Both the position numbers and the translations under genes were made by a program. From Pyrocephalus nanus (Eukaryota; Chordata; Aves; Passeriformes; Tyrannidae), in assembly GCA_038380795.1 (NCBI GenBank), contig CM076260.1, forward strand, positions 32,708,634 to 32,772,633: a stretch of DNA of 64,000 nucleotides, read 5' to 3'. The notes below the pieces were generated by a model. It was given only the letters and a program-made list of their open reading frames with translations, was not told where the DNA came from and did not search any database. The first letter of the stretch is position 1. Every line of letters begins with the position of its first letter. Shown here one piece after another: positions 11,931 to 23,352 of this stretch.

Positions 11931-14900
11931 CTATCTTGGATCAGCTGGACAAAACCAATCAGGCAACCTCCACCAGAAAACCTGAGACACAGAGATGAGC
12001 AATGTGAACGGGTCTCCACACTGGTGGTGCTCAAGTAAGAGCTGGCAGATCTCATTGCCTTTTTGGTGAAAGAGAAGTCACAAGCATGAAAGAGCCAGTG
12101 CTTGAAAATTTGCAGAAAAAGCTACATTCTTCTGTGGGCCCGCATCCAAAATCCCAAAATGGATTGGGACACAAAATGGTAGTGTTAGTCCATAAAAACT
12201 ACATAGCAAAACAATGAGCTCTGTCCACCTCCAGCTGAAAGAATCTCTGTATGAGGCCAGTTAAGCCCAAGTATTTTCTGGCACTTTCAAATAGGTCAGA
12301 TTTCTTGGCTGCTGCTTCTGCAATCAGTCTTAGGTGTATCTGAACTCTAAACACCCGATAAGCTGTCACTGCTAGCTTGGCCATTTGCTGTTAAGACAGT
12401 AGTGCCAAATTAGTTGGTTGTATGGTTTGGAGCTCAGTGAGTTCTCAATCACACAAATACTCTCTGTGTTGCTGTTGTTTACCCCAGTTTTCAGACTGAA
12501 AGCCTTTCACGTGGGTCATATTCAGTCTCCTCCCATTCTATTATGCCATGAGACTTGCCAGTAAGCTCTGTTTGTTAAACAAAGCTGACTGACATTTCTG
12601 AAATCCTTTCTTAATGGACCAGCCTCATCATCATAACCTCAGAAGCTCGATGTACAAAGCTCAGAGGGATTTGTGAGCAGTGACCAGCCACTCATTCTCT
12701 TCTGCAGAAATCCCTGCAGTTTTATCATTCCCAGAATGTTAATATCCCTTCTGCTACTGCATTAAGCAATACACTTTTTGGAGTTTGTTCACCTTCACTC
12801 CAGACAAAAGGCAAAACTGTGTGGCTAATTCAATAATTAGTTGTACATGTAGGGCACATAACAGACCTTATAAGAGGACATGGAAGAAGAAAGCAAAGGA
12901 GATGCCACCTCCACAGACACTGTAGTGTTAAAGGAACTGTGTTCCCAACCATGTTTCATATTTTATTCCCACAGTCTTTCAGATCAGGTTAAGTTCAAGC
13001 TTCTACGGAGCATTTTAAATGTAAGGGCCAAGATCTGGACCAAGATTTGGTACATGGAAGAAGTCGTTGTGAAGCTACTGAACTTAGCCACGATTTTTGT
13101 GTTAAGCCAGTGTGTTTGTTAAATCACTACAGCAAGATGTCTTGAGTCTGCAGTCTGCAGGAATGAAAAAAGTCTTATTTGGGTCAATAGGAATGTTTTT
13201 CTGCTGTCAGGTCATGGTTCAAATTTAGTTCCTGAAATTGGAGAGATGCCAGTATAGTTTAGACTGAGACACTAAGGATATATTTCAGACACTAACTAGC
13301 CTTACTGTAACTCTTCCAGTTCCACTCTAGAAGATAAATAATGCAAGTTGTCTTGTTTTGAAAAAAGAAATATAGCCATTTATGTTTCTCCAGGGCCTGA
13401 ATCTGTAGCCATAAGATGTGCATCAGCACCAGGAATTTGAGTCTATTTTGATACATTGAGAGTTATCTCAAAGCTCTGATTGCGGAAATATCTGGGAATT
13501 TCAGCATTGTATTTCACTGGAGGAGTGTCAGATAAGTTTTGGAACACAAAAAATTCTTAGCAGAGCCAATATAAGTGGGTCATTTTCAAACCTCAGTAAA
13601 CAAAAAACAAGTGAGATCAATAAACAATCGTTAGAAGAAGGAAAAAATACAGATCAGCCATTAAGAGAAAATAGATTATGTTTTTTTATTATCTATATTT
13701 TTTAATTAATCATTCATTATATGAAATCTCAATAAGTAAATTGCATACTTGCTAAACTGCTTCACCACTGATTTTTAAACACTCTCAGGTCATGACCTTC
13801 TCCATCTTTCAATCACCTCTTGAAAAAATTGGTGTGCCGAGTACAGGAACTTAGCAGTCCAAAATCAGAATTATGCGTGTCTTAACATTTAAACAATTTG
13901 TTTATCTGGTTTTGAAGTGCTTGATTTTACTCTGTGCTTCACTTTGGACAGATCATACTGAATTTGCCCAGAGTGGCTGTATTCAAAGAAGTGAAAGATG
14001 GCATCACACAGATATATCTCTTTATTACCATGCTTCTGAAATATATCAAAATACTAAGTACTTTATTGAGTAGAATACCATGGGAAATGAACTACAGAGC
14101 CATGCTGACTTATTTTTGATTGCACTTAATACTTCAGGGCTGACTCTGCCAGAGACAATTGTCTGCATGTGGCTGTGTCAACTTCTGTCTCTACAGAACT
14201 GAGCCAGACTCAGATGGGGGTTGAAGAGCAGAAAGACCCCTTTTCCCAGTGCCTCTCCCCAAAGCATTCAGTCTTTCATTGTCAATCAGCCTGAAAGCCA
14301 GCTGATGGCTCTTTGGGAGTACTGAACCATTCCAGTGCCAAATTCTTACTTCATCATAGCTGAGGAGAAAAGTAATTACATGAGGAGGGTGCCAGTGTGG
14401 AGGGAAGGAAGAGGGTTTAAGGTTTAAGAGCGACTTTGCTCTTCTTCTGCAAAAAGAGTTCCCAATAAGCTCCCAGGTAATTTGAAAGTTTTAAACACTC
14501 CTCAGGAGTAAATAGAAGCTGCACTGAAGTTACAGGTGATTTTTACGAGGGAGTTTTGATGTAAATATGTCATAGGTGTGGAAAAAACGGTGGGATGATC
14601 CCACTTATTTAATGTTGAGTGAAAGGCTGAAGGAGCTCATTCTGCAGCTACTTTGTGAGTTTCAAAGGATAAGAGAATCAGCCAGAAAATTTTCTGTTAA
14701 TTCTCTCTGATTCTCAAATATTTTATCCTTCTGTCTTTGACATTTGTGTTATCCAATTCAGTAATTCAGACTGAAGCCTGTGAGAAAGAGTTTGTTCATC
14801 CCATACAGAGATAGTTGTCGCCAGCTATCAGCTGACTCAGCAGGTGACAGCACCTTATTTCAGCTACTGATTTTACCTAATGTTTGGAGTTAGAAGAATT

Positions 14901-17900
14901 AACACCAAAGAAGGTTTGCTTTCCACTACTCAGTAAGTGAGCAACTCACCTGGTCTGGAATATTCACCACATTTTACTAAAGCTATGAAAAAGTTTCTGT
15001 TTTGTTAGGAAAATACAGGTCATATTTGGGGTCTAATTACCCATTTCAGGACACAGCATAACAAGGCAGGCAGCTGTCATCTAAAAGAACCTGAAAGTAC
15101 TTATGAAAGATATGTACCAAATACGATTTTTGTAAATTTACTGCAACTATATGCATACAAAAGAATTCAGCTATGTTTCCTACCAGAATCCTGTGCTCCA
15201 TCTTTTGGACAATAAGCCTTCCTTTCCACCTCTTGGCAGCTCTTTGTTCCAAGGGGAAAAAAAATCTGAGTGAGGTTGTTTTGAATGATTCATTGTGAAT
15301 AATTCTGACACATTTAGCCATTAACCTCTTTGCAAACAATCCTGTCTGGTATGAAAGTGTCAGTTATTCTTGAGAACAAGAGGAGAAATTTAATACATAA
15401 GAAATATCCATTTCAGGTACTCCACAAATAGGTAGTTAATCTCTATTTGGCATGTGACTGGCTACATTTCATGTGGTACTCTTTCTGCTCCCCAGACAAA
15501 TCTTTTTAGAGATGCAAGCATAATGACACTGGACAAATAGCAGCCATCTAAAACCAGACAACATTCTTTTTTCTCTGCAGCTATGACTTTTTTTACATGA
15601 ATATAAGTATTCAGACATTGCCAAGCACCCTTTCATGGAAATGCTTAGTAAAGAAATGCTTTGCATGAGCAAGCGCTCAAAATTTTAAGGGATGTTCACA
15701 ATTTTTTTTCCCCTATACTTCCAGTATGGAACATTTTAAACTGATATCATGTCAGCCTGTGCATTTTCATTTCTGCTGTTGTGTAATAACATAGGAAAGG
15801 ATGTTAGGTATATTTTCAGTCTGGCCTATTACAGGTTAATAGGCTGCTAGTGTTGTTGAGTGACAAGGATACAATGTCTGAAGAGAATGCTGCACTCCCT
15901 AAATCCCCACACTCTTATCCTGTTAAAGGAAACTAATGCCTATAGAAACATATACAGATGCACAAAACACTACAGAAAACACACCTTGACCTCAAGAATT
16001 AAAGAGATTACTTAGTTTTTTTCCAGTTTTTCCAGGCTCAAATGCAACCTCCTAAAAATTTGGGATATTTAATTTAGGGTGCTATAAGAAACATGCTGAA
16101 CTGGATTCTATCATTCACTCATCAGTTTGAGTAATGTCAAATGGCCTTCACTGTGTTCTACTGCCCTCTATGTACAAGGATCATATTCTTTTATAGCCCT
16201 TCTATCACTCTATAAAGTAGAGGAAAGCCACATTTTCAGAACTTTTTTCAGAACACAAGAGTCAGGTGCCTCTAATACAGGTCTATATTTTTTAAAAAAC
16301 TACTGATTTTAGAAAGTATGAGCAATTCTCCCTTTTTTTTCTGGGGTGATTGACATGTTCATTTTCACTCACATGCACATGAACTTTGATAAGCATTATG
16401 ATTTAAGAATACTTTCCCATATTAAAGCAGCATTTTCACATGGAAATAAATGCAGTAATTTGCCTAAAATACCAATAATTACTCTGTAGCTTAAAGGTAA
16501 GCAACATTAGTACCTGATATAGCATTGCTGCTACATATTATTGAACAGCCACCTGATCACTGTTCTGTTTGACAACTGCAGAGTGTAACTACATGTTACT
16601 AAAAAATGTTTCTTTTGCAAAGTGCCACTGTAAAAAGTCTTTTTTTTTTTTAATTTTAAAAATACTCAGCTCAAAAGCAAACAACAAACAAAACAGGAAA
16701 AAACCCTAATGAGATGAATGCTGCATTACAATCAAAAGTAAACCTGTCAGTTAACCAAAACAATACAGAGGGATTCAGCCTGGAGAGGAGACCTAATATC
16801 TGCACCTTTCTCCAAGTGGATGTGGTGGAACAAAGAATATGGGAAACGAAGGGGAAAGCAGCATCCTCTGCAAGTCTGAGCTCAGGGCTGGTGGCAGAAG
16901 AGACAAATTGTAATTCAATTCCTCTCACTAAATCTTCATGCACTTTTGGTGAAAGTGTAATCTCATTGCTGCAACTTCACCAGTTCTGGAATGAAAATAA
17001 GAGTTTCTTCTTCAGAAGGATTTTACGAGGAAGAGCTAGCTAATCCTTTGCCTGTTTGAACTCTCCCAGTTTCACTCCCAAATGGGAATTTGTGAATCAT
17101 TTGAGGCAGGAGTGCCTGCAGACTTTACTCGTAGCTTTGAGAACCATCTCATTTGCATGAGCTTTTGCCCAGGGCCAATATTTCTCCACCTCCCTTCCCC
17201 ATGAAAGATATGGGGGCCAGCTGTGCCCAAAGGCACTGTGCTGTCCTTCCTTTTAGCCTGAACACAGCACCCTGGAGACTGAGCTCCTCTGCATTCAGCA
17301 TTTGATACTGGGGAACATGAACAGAAACAGAGCAGACTTTTCAGATTCAGTGTAAACCCACTGGTAAAGGTCTGAAAAAAGAGTCTGAATATGGTTATTG
17401 TGAATTTCCTTGATCTCTCACTCCAGATCCCTTGGTGCAGGGCTATTTGCAGCTTTTTTCTTCACAACCAACCATTTTGTCCACTGGTTTCTAGAGTCTC
17501 AAGCTCTCACTGAATCTTTGCCTAGATGATGCCTGTGACAGAATGTTGGAATAAGTGCACTGGTCTGATCCAGAAAGAGAATTCTCATGATGCCTCCTAG
17601 AAGTAAAATGATGACAATATCTAAATTCTAAAGTGAAAGCACTGAATTACCAACTTGCTTACAGATACATTTAGACCAGAGTCCATGAACTACACTACCT
17701 TTGAACAAAGATTGCCAGAGTCTCATGGTTATTTGATTGGACAGCCCTCTCTAAGAATTCAAGACAATAAACTTCAGGTCTTAGAAATCAGATTACTGTG
17801 TGACAGCACTCCCTCTTATTGTATATCCTAATTGAATTTAACATCTCATTACATCTCTATAAAGAAAGACAATGACAAATTTTATTTTGCTGCAGAATAC

Positions 17901-18182
17901 TCAGAAATATATCTGCAAGATAGCAACTAGATTACTCTCTTGACAGCTGTAATAAATGGTTGTCGTTTTCATGTTTTAAAGAACTTTTAAAGTAATAAGT
18001 TAGTGATCCTAGTGCTCAGGTAAATAAATACACATTTTGTTATTCCTCTGTCAAAGCTAACAAAATGACCACACTATGGTTGCCTTTACCAGAGGAGCAG
18101 CCAAGTGGGAAATACATCTGCATACTACTCCCAGGCCAAACCCACTCAAAGGACAATCTTGACAATTTAAGAACATGGACAA
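11931..18182. other. No gene seen
   Basis: Short frames only. A 61-codon - strand frame at 12384-12199 (starting MAKLAVTAYRVFRVQIHLRL) has protein-like composition and follows an aacag that could be a splice acceptor, but I do not recognise it. A patch near 16.77 kb (ttcagcctggagaggaga) hints at old CR1 but does not extend. Confidence 0.6.
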
Positions 18183-18430
18183 TCACAAAACCATAGAAAT
18201 GTTGTTTGAAGATGGCTTAATTCAAGTTCTTCCTTGAAACTGGACCATCACCATCACTCGTCCAGCCGCATCTTGAAAAGATTCAAGGCTGAGATCTGAC
18301 AGCCCCTCTGAACTGCTTCACTGTGCTTCTGTTGAAGTCATTTTTCTTATAGTTCAACCAGAACTTCTGAATCACAGTCTACAGCTATTAACCCATGCTG
18401 CACTATCTGGAACTACTGAGAGCCTTTTTT
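18183..18430 (-). mobile_element. Decayed CR1 LINE 3' region, reverse orientation
   Basis: On the + strand the sequence follows the reverse complement of a CR1 3' end in the right order: a degraded aaaccatagaaatgttg terminus, then cgtccagccgcatcttgaaa, a degraded dipyrimidine stretch matching the segment usually read as 'acagcctctctgggcaacctgttcca', then gttgaagtcatttttcttat and ccagaacttct. Similarity is patchy, so the copy is old. The boundaries are approximate. Confidence 0.7.
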
Positions 18431-18819
18431 GGCAGCTGAACACCATTCCATTGACCAATCCATTTATTGTAAGAGCTGAGCAGAAGCTCTGGGCCTGGCC
18501 TCAAGAAGATGGATGGAGAAGAGATGAAGCCATGGCAGAAATAGACTGCATAAATTGGAAAAATACCTCACCTTCAAAAATGTCTCTCTGAAAACACCAA
18601 CTAGAGTGATTTCATCTACTAGAGATGTGAACAGAGATGTCTCTCAGCCTATGTCATGGTCTTTTCATAGTAGACCAGTAGACCTCCCAGCACAGGGACA
18701 TACACTCCTTGCCTTCTCCCCTCTTTGATGGATGCGATCTTGTTGTCAAAAGAGAAAATTTGGGGAAAGGCTTGATGGCCAGCAACTGTAACAACTCCAG
18801 AACAAATTATAAGTCATTT

Positions 18820-19498
18820 TTAGAATCTCAAAAGTGTGCAGTTGAAGCTGTCCAGTGGGTTTGATTGACAGATTATGGGCCATTGACAGAACATGACTGA
18901 GATTGTCGTGCAAATCACTGGTGACGAAACTATTGTAAAACAGGGTGCAGTTTCATGGCAGTAGGCCATGATGTCAGCAGAAAACTGAGCCCTATCAAGA
19001 ATAATATCACAAGTCAGACACAAGTCAGGATGTGCAGGATTGCCAGATTCAGGGTATAGATAGTGCTCATAGTTCTTCCATCAGTCACAGGCTTTGGCAT
19101 TAACCCTCTTAGCTCAGGGATTTTTTCACGCACATGAGCTATTGCGTCAGACTGACATGATGAAGAGAAGAGAGGTCAGATAGAGCAAGCAGCATCCAAC
19201 TGCAGGTACACACCACTGCACATCGTGCCAGCACTGCTGAGAGGAAGGAATAAATCCTAGTGCTGTCTGGCATAAGGCCTGATGTGGCAGGAGAGCTCCT
19301 TCCCTGTGGTGCTGAGTGGGGAGTACAAAGATCTATGAGACATATGGTCAGTTCCTGGTCTTCACATTCAGCATTTTGGCTTGAAGCCATTGCAGACTCT
19401 GCATCTTCAGCCCCAGGAGTCTCACTGATGCCTGCATCACTACTCTCTTCACTGGCCAAGGAGTCCTCAGAGCCTGCAGGCACTAGGTGTGCTATCAC
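18820..19498 (-). other. Unrecognised coding-like stretch on the - strand
   Basis: I do not recognise a gene here. Two open frames follow each other on the - strand. The first (19498-19139, about 119 codons) is preceded by a ctgcag that could be a splice acceptor, and starts with an acidic Ser/Glu-rich segment (GSEDSLASEESSDAGISETP) that ends in a more hydrophobic, Cys-containing part. The second (19023-18820, 67 codons) is Cys-rich and hydrophobic (ADIMAYCHETAPCFTIVSS). The DNA is less AT-rich than its surroundings. No start context, domain or complete splice pattern is visible, and frame breaks between the parts would make it a decayed copy if it was ever coding. It could be a lost exon, a retroelement internal region or chance. 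Confidence 0.2.
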
Positions 19499-20324
19499 CT
19501 CTCGTTTCTGCAGTCATGGCAAGCAAACCCAACACACCTCAAACTGTGCCAGTCCCCTCTGAGCCAAGAACAAGGCATCATCTCAAGGAAGATTTTGGCA
19601 TCTTGGAACAGAAAGCAGGGGGTGATCTTGTAGAAAATAAGGGGTCAGCAAATCAGTATTTTCAAGAACACTGGTGAAATGCACTGTTGCTGGTCTTTTC
19701 TGTGGGATGTTCACACTTCAAAATAGGCAACACTGCCAGGCCTTTGGTGAACATATCAAATTTCCCCATATGTATACACTCACTTACTATATGAATGCAC
19801 TTTATTTTTTGTAAATCCTTCTAAATTTACATAAAGCTGGATAATTTAGGGTGGGGGAAAACGATGTTTAAGCTCATATCATATAAGCTTATATCTGCAC
19901 TTTGACATCATTGCTGTCGCCAGCAAGTCAGTTCTATACATCAGTGAGTTGGGCATCAGAAGTAATGCCATATGATCTGCAGAATTAAACACAATAGTAC
20001 ATTTTATTTTGACAATGCCTCTCAAGCACTCATCAAATATTTCAGACCAAGTGGAGACACAAAAATAATCTTTGACAAGTACAGTGGAAAGGTTAAAAGG
20101 GTTTTTTTCCTGCCCTTTGGGAACACAAGGAAGAGATAGTCATTAGCTGTTAACCTGAAATCATTTATCCCATTCTACCTGGCCCCTCAATGAGCCTTTT
20201 GATTTGAACTCACTGCTAGTATGAATGATACAAGCTTCAAATCTTGGGCTAATCATATTCATCCACAGAAAGCTGAGCTCCGATGAAAAAATACTCACAG
20301 CCATGCTGAATCCAATATAACTGA

Positions 20325-20356
<32 letters not shown>

Positions 20357-21253
20357 AAAGAAGCTATTAGTTTGGGTTCCTATCCTCTTATTTCTGGGAA
20401 ATCTGTCCATCAAATTTCAGCTGCTGCTCAGTTCTGTCTTCACCATGAGACGAGCAGCACAACATGGGAGCTGTCATTTGCCTTTCACTTCTAGACTGTA
20501 TTACAGGTGTGTGATTACAGGAGATCAAGTGGGTGAACTCCTGTTTCATTTCCCTGGAGGCTGCAGATTGTCCTTACATAAGCTGGTATGACTTTTAAGT
20601 GCTGCTTCTGATGCTGGCTTTCAACCAGTGCTGTAAATGAACCTTCCTTGTCCCCAGGATGAAGCTGCCTGGGGTACCCTGTGCAAGCACGTCCCCCATA
20701 GCCAGAAAGCCCAGGGGGAAGAATTCATGGTTTGTTTTCCAGATTCAGATTTTAGGCTTTTTGCACAGTGCTTCCAACATTGCAAATTCAGTGAGATTCT
20801 GGCACTCTGCAGGTGAACTGTAAGCCTTTATTAAGCCTATTCAAAAAAACACCTGTGAGCATAACAAATCTGAGCCAAGGGAAGACAGAAGCCAAATAGA
20901 AAAAGTGTTTCTCCATGCATAAACTGCTGTGGGGAGGAACAGTTTCAGGTGTTCATAAAGTTCTCCCACCAGGAACAAAGAGAAAAACGAGCTTTGGAGA
21001 CTGGTCCAGCTCTTCACCTGGAACCTAGATATGGCCAGTGTCTGTGGTCACTTGCCCAGCTCCTGGCCCTGCCCCTCAGCTCACTTTCTTCTTCCAGCTT
21101 CGCGCTGCAAGCCAATGATCAACTTAAATCAGGTTAGATGCAGGTAACAGATGATCTCTCCCCCCAACAAATTCATACATGAGTGCCACCTCATAAAACC
21201 AACCTGTCCCATAAGCAAGTAACAGGGCTATGGCCCTAATTTTGGAACTGTTC
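19499..21253. other. No gene seen
   Basis: AT-rich DNA with the A-rich tract at 20.32 kb. Short frames show no domain. Confidence 0.65.
20324..20359. repeat. A-rich tract with one G interruption
   Basis: About 36 bases of A with a single G at 20344. I see no gene or retroelement 3' end directly upstream that would make it a poly(A) tail. Confidence 0.95.
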
Positions 21254-21606
21254 TGTCATGACTGGGTGGTTTGGGCTGCTTAGAGAATCACCATCACAGA
21301 TATTGGCAAAAAAGCAGGTTGTAAAATAAATTTGTGGAAGTTCAACTTAACAGAGTTCAATGGCAAGGTTCACTTTATTATTTAGTACATGGATGAAGCA
21401 CATAAAGGGAAATCAATTCAGAATGATTTACAGGGGACACCAGGGAAGGGTGAAAAGAATATAGATGAAAAAAGGTAAAGGTACAAAAGGCTTTAGCAGC
21501 ACCTAATCATTGACTAATTTGACATTTATAGAGTGATTCAATATGATTTACTACAATTATAACTGTGACTTAATTATAGAATCAAATAACATTCACACCA
21601 TAACCA
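21254..21606 (-). mobile_element. Probable LTR of an endogenous retrovirus, reverse orientation
   Basis: Read on the - strand, the block contains aataataaagtgaaccttgc, a polyadenylation signal in an R-region-like setting, followed by an AT-rich stretch and a terminal ccacccagtcatgaca. That ending resembles several songbird LTRs. On the + strand this gives a TG start at 21254. If the other edge is the CA at 21605-21606, the element is 353 bp and is flanked by gttc on both sides (21250-21253 and 21607-21610), a 4-bp duplication fitting an ERV1-type element. The 4-bp match could be chance, and the LTR may run further, to about 21.85 kb. Confidence 0.5.
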
Positions 21607-21610
21607 GTTC

Positions 21611-22195
21611 ACACACATGCACACAGGCAGAGATGTATAGATCTACATCTATGTGTGCAAAGGTAGCTGTTGTTGTACCTGCCCTGAACCCAGTCAGCCC
21701 TGCAGGTCACTGGGACCCTTTGAGTCACTCTGTCTAAGTCACAGCCACCTAAAGACCTAGTTAGTTCTGCCCAGCTCAAACTAACCATGCCGAATTACAC
21801 CCGTGCAAAAACAGAACCAAAGAAAGAAATCGCAGCCTTTGCACAAAACGGTAACTTTGAATTTTATTGAAGAGCTATTAGTATGAAATCTTTTCCACAG
21901 AAGTTACCTGAATATGTGTCTGAAAAGACAGCAGGATCACCATGCCAGACACACACATCTATGAAGAATGACTTTTCCATTTTTATATATGCATATAAAT
22001 ATGTATATGCAATAATTAGTGTAGCACTGCAGAGGCAGTCTCAAATAGAACATCATCATTGCTTAACTAATTCCTTGAAAAATTTCTTTCTGAGGAATGT
22101 GAAGGAAACTAGGACTATGAGAAAACTAGGAAAATGAGCTGTCCGTATTCCTTCACTGACATCAATTACAGGATAATACTGCCCATTCCCTTTAG
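21611..22195. other. No gene seen; may include more of the 21.25-kb LTR
   Basis: Between the likely LTR and the ancient CR1. The stretch 21640-21850 is more GC-rich and could belong to the LTR if its true edge lies further right. Confidence 0.5.
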
Positions 22196-22680
22196 TATCT
22201 GTTCATGGAACTGTAACTGCATTCCTTTTGTCTAGTCCCTTTTTGAACCTGCTGATATCTTACGCCTCCATCAGTTCCCACTGAGATGAGTTCCAGGTCA
22301 CTGCCCACCACTTGAAGATATAATTTCTCTTACGTGCTCTTAAATAGTTTCTCAACAGTTTTTTCAATGACTTCTCCAAATTCTTGTATTGAACAAGAAT
22401 AACAGTTCTGCATTTGCCATCACCATTACCTCCACCACTTTGTAAACCTCAGCCATATACCCCAAAGCCTTCGCAAACTGAAGTCCAAAGCTTATTTGCA
22501 GCTCCTTAATTGCCTTATTTTAATGATCTTCCCTGTATTTTCTCTTATTCTGCTCTATCCTTTTTGAGGTGCAAACATGAAAACTCCCCACAGCATTCAA
22601 GTTATGAATGCTCCAAAGTTCTGTACAGTTTTTCCTTTTGTAGTCAACACCTGATGATATCAAATACTTTAGGCTAAGAT
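22196..22680 (-). mobile_element. Ancient CR1/L3-like LINE fragment, reverse orientation
   Basis: The + strand carries recognisable pieces of the antisense of the amniote L3-like CR1 in order: tctagtccctttttgaacct, a degraded gatgagttccaggtcactg segment, cagccatataccccaaagcc, tgctctatcctttttgaggt, acagcattcaagttatgaat, then a decayed tail. It is the same lineage as the larger element at 52.9-54.3 kb and overlaps it in consensus position. It is strongly mutated with indels, which fits an insertion predating modern birds. The edges are approximate. Confidence 0.75.
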
Positions 22681-23317
22681 AAGAAGGATCTTTATCCTGT
22701 CTTCAGACCTACAACAGAAAGCTTGAAAACAGTTGTGTAAGTCTTAATTTCTCATTATAGAATATTTTCTCTGTGTGTAAGAACATAGGGCACATTTTCT
22801 TTTAGCAGTACCTGTTTGTTGCCACTTTACAGGAATCTATCCTGCCTATGAGTTTACATGGAGTTTATGAGTCCCCATGGTCCTGAATTAAACTATAAGC
22901 TGAAATTTGAAATGAAGACTGTCTTCTTGTCCTATGCTTTGACCATATTTGTGGTCATTTAGGCTAATATGCTTTACTTTGCAAATTAGATGAGCTAGGA
23001 GACATGGCTTAGCAGACAGGTGGTAGCTCAGCATGGCTCTGTAATAAGCCAGTCCCTCTGGCTTCAAACCTGTGCAAGTTTGGAGAGCTAGTCAGTGACA
23101 GAGAAAAGAATTAGCCTCTTGCTATGCTTTACACACAGTCCATTTCTCCCAGAAGCAATCACCTTCTGTGGTTTTGGCCTTAAAATGTTCAGATTCCTTT
23201 GAGCTAAACCTAAGACCTACTGAATAAGTATTCGTAGCTGATGCCTTTAGAATTTTTGTTGCACAGAAAGAAAAATTCAAGAAGAAAATCAAAAGCATGT
23301 CAAAATGGATTTAGGGG

Positions 23318-23352
23318 TTTGCATGTATGCATATATGCATACATATGCAAAT
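23318..23352. repeat. Palindrome with an octamer motif
   Basis: Bases 23323-23344 form a perfect 22-bp palindrome centred on catatatg, flanked by tttgcat on the left and atgcaaa on the right at nearly symmetric positions. ATGCAAAT at 23345-23352 is the consensus octamer bound by POU-domain factors. No function is shown. Confidence 0.8.

Noticed and set aside
12199..12384. 61-codon - strand frame with protein-like composition
   Set aside because: It is too short to judge, has no recognised family, and its possible splice acceptor is a common motif.
14600..14700. Possible old CR1 piece (gaaaggctgaaggagctcat)
   Set aside because: Only about 20 bases look similar and the flanks do not follow.
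16765..16910. Possible CR1 start (ttcagcctggagaggaga)
   Set aside because: The short match does not continue into the next expected CR1 segments.
20324..20359. A-rich tract as the poly(A) tail of another retrocopy
   Set aside because: No gene-like sequence or AATAAA at the right spacing lies upstream, and no flanking duplication was found.
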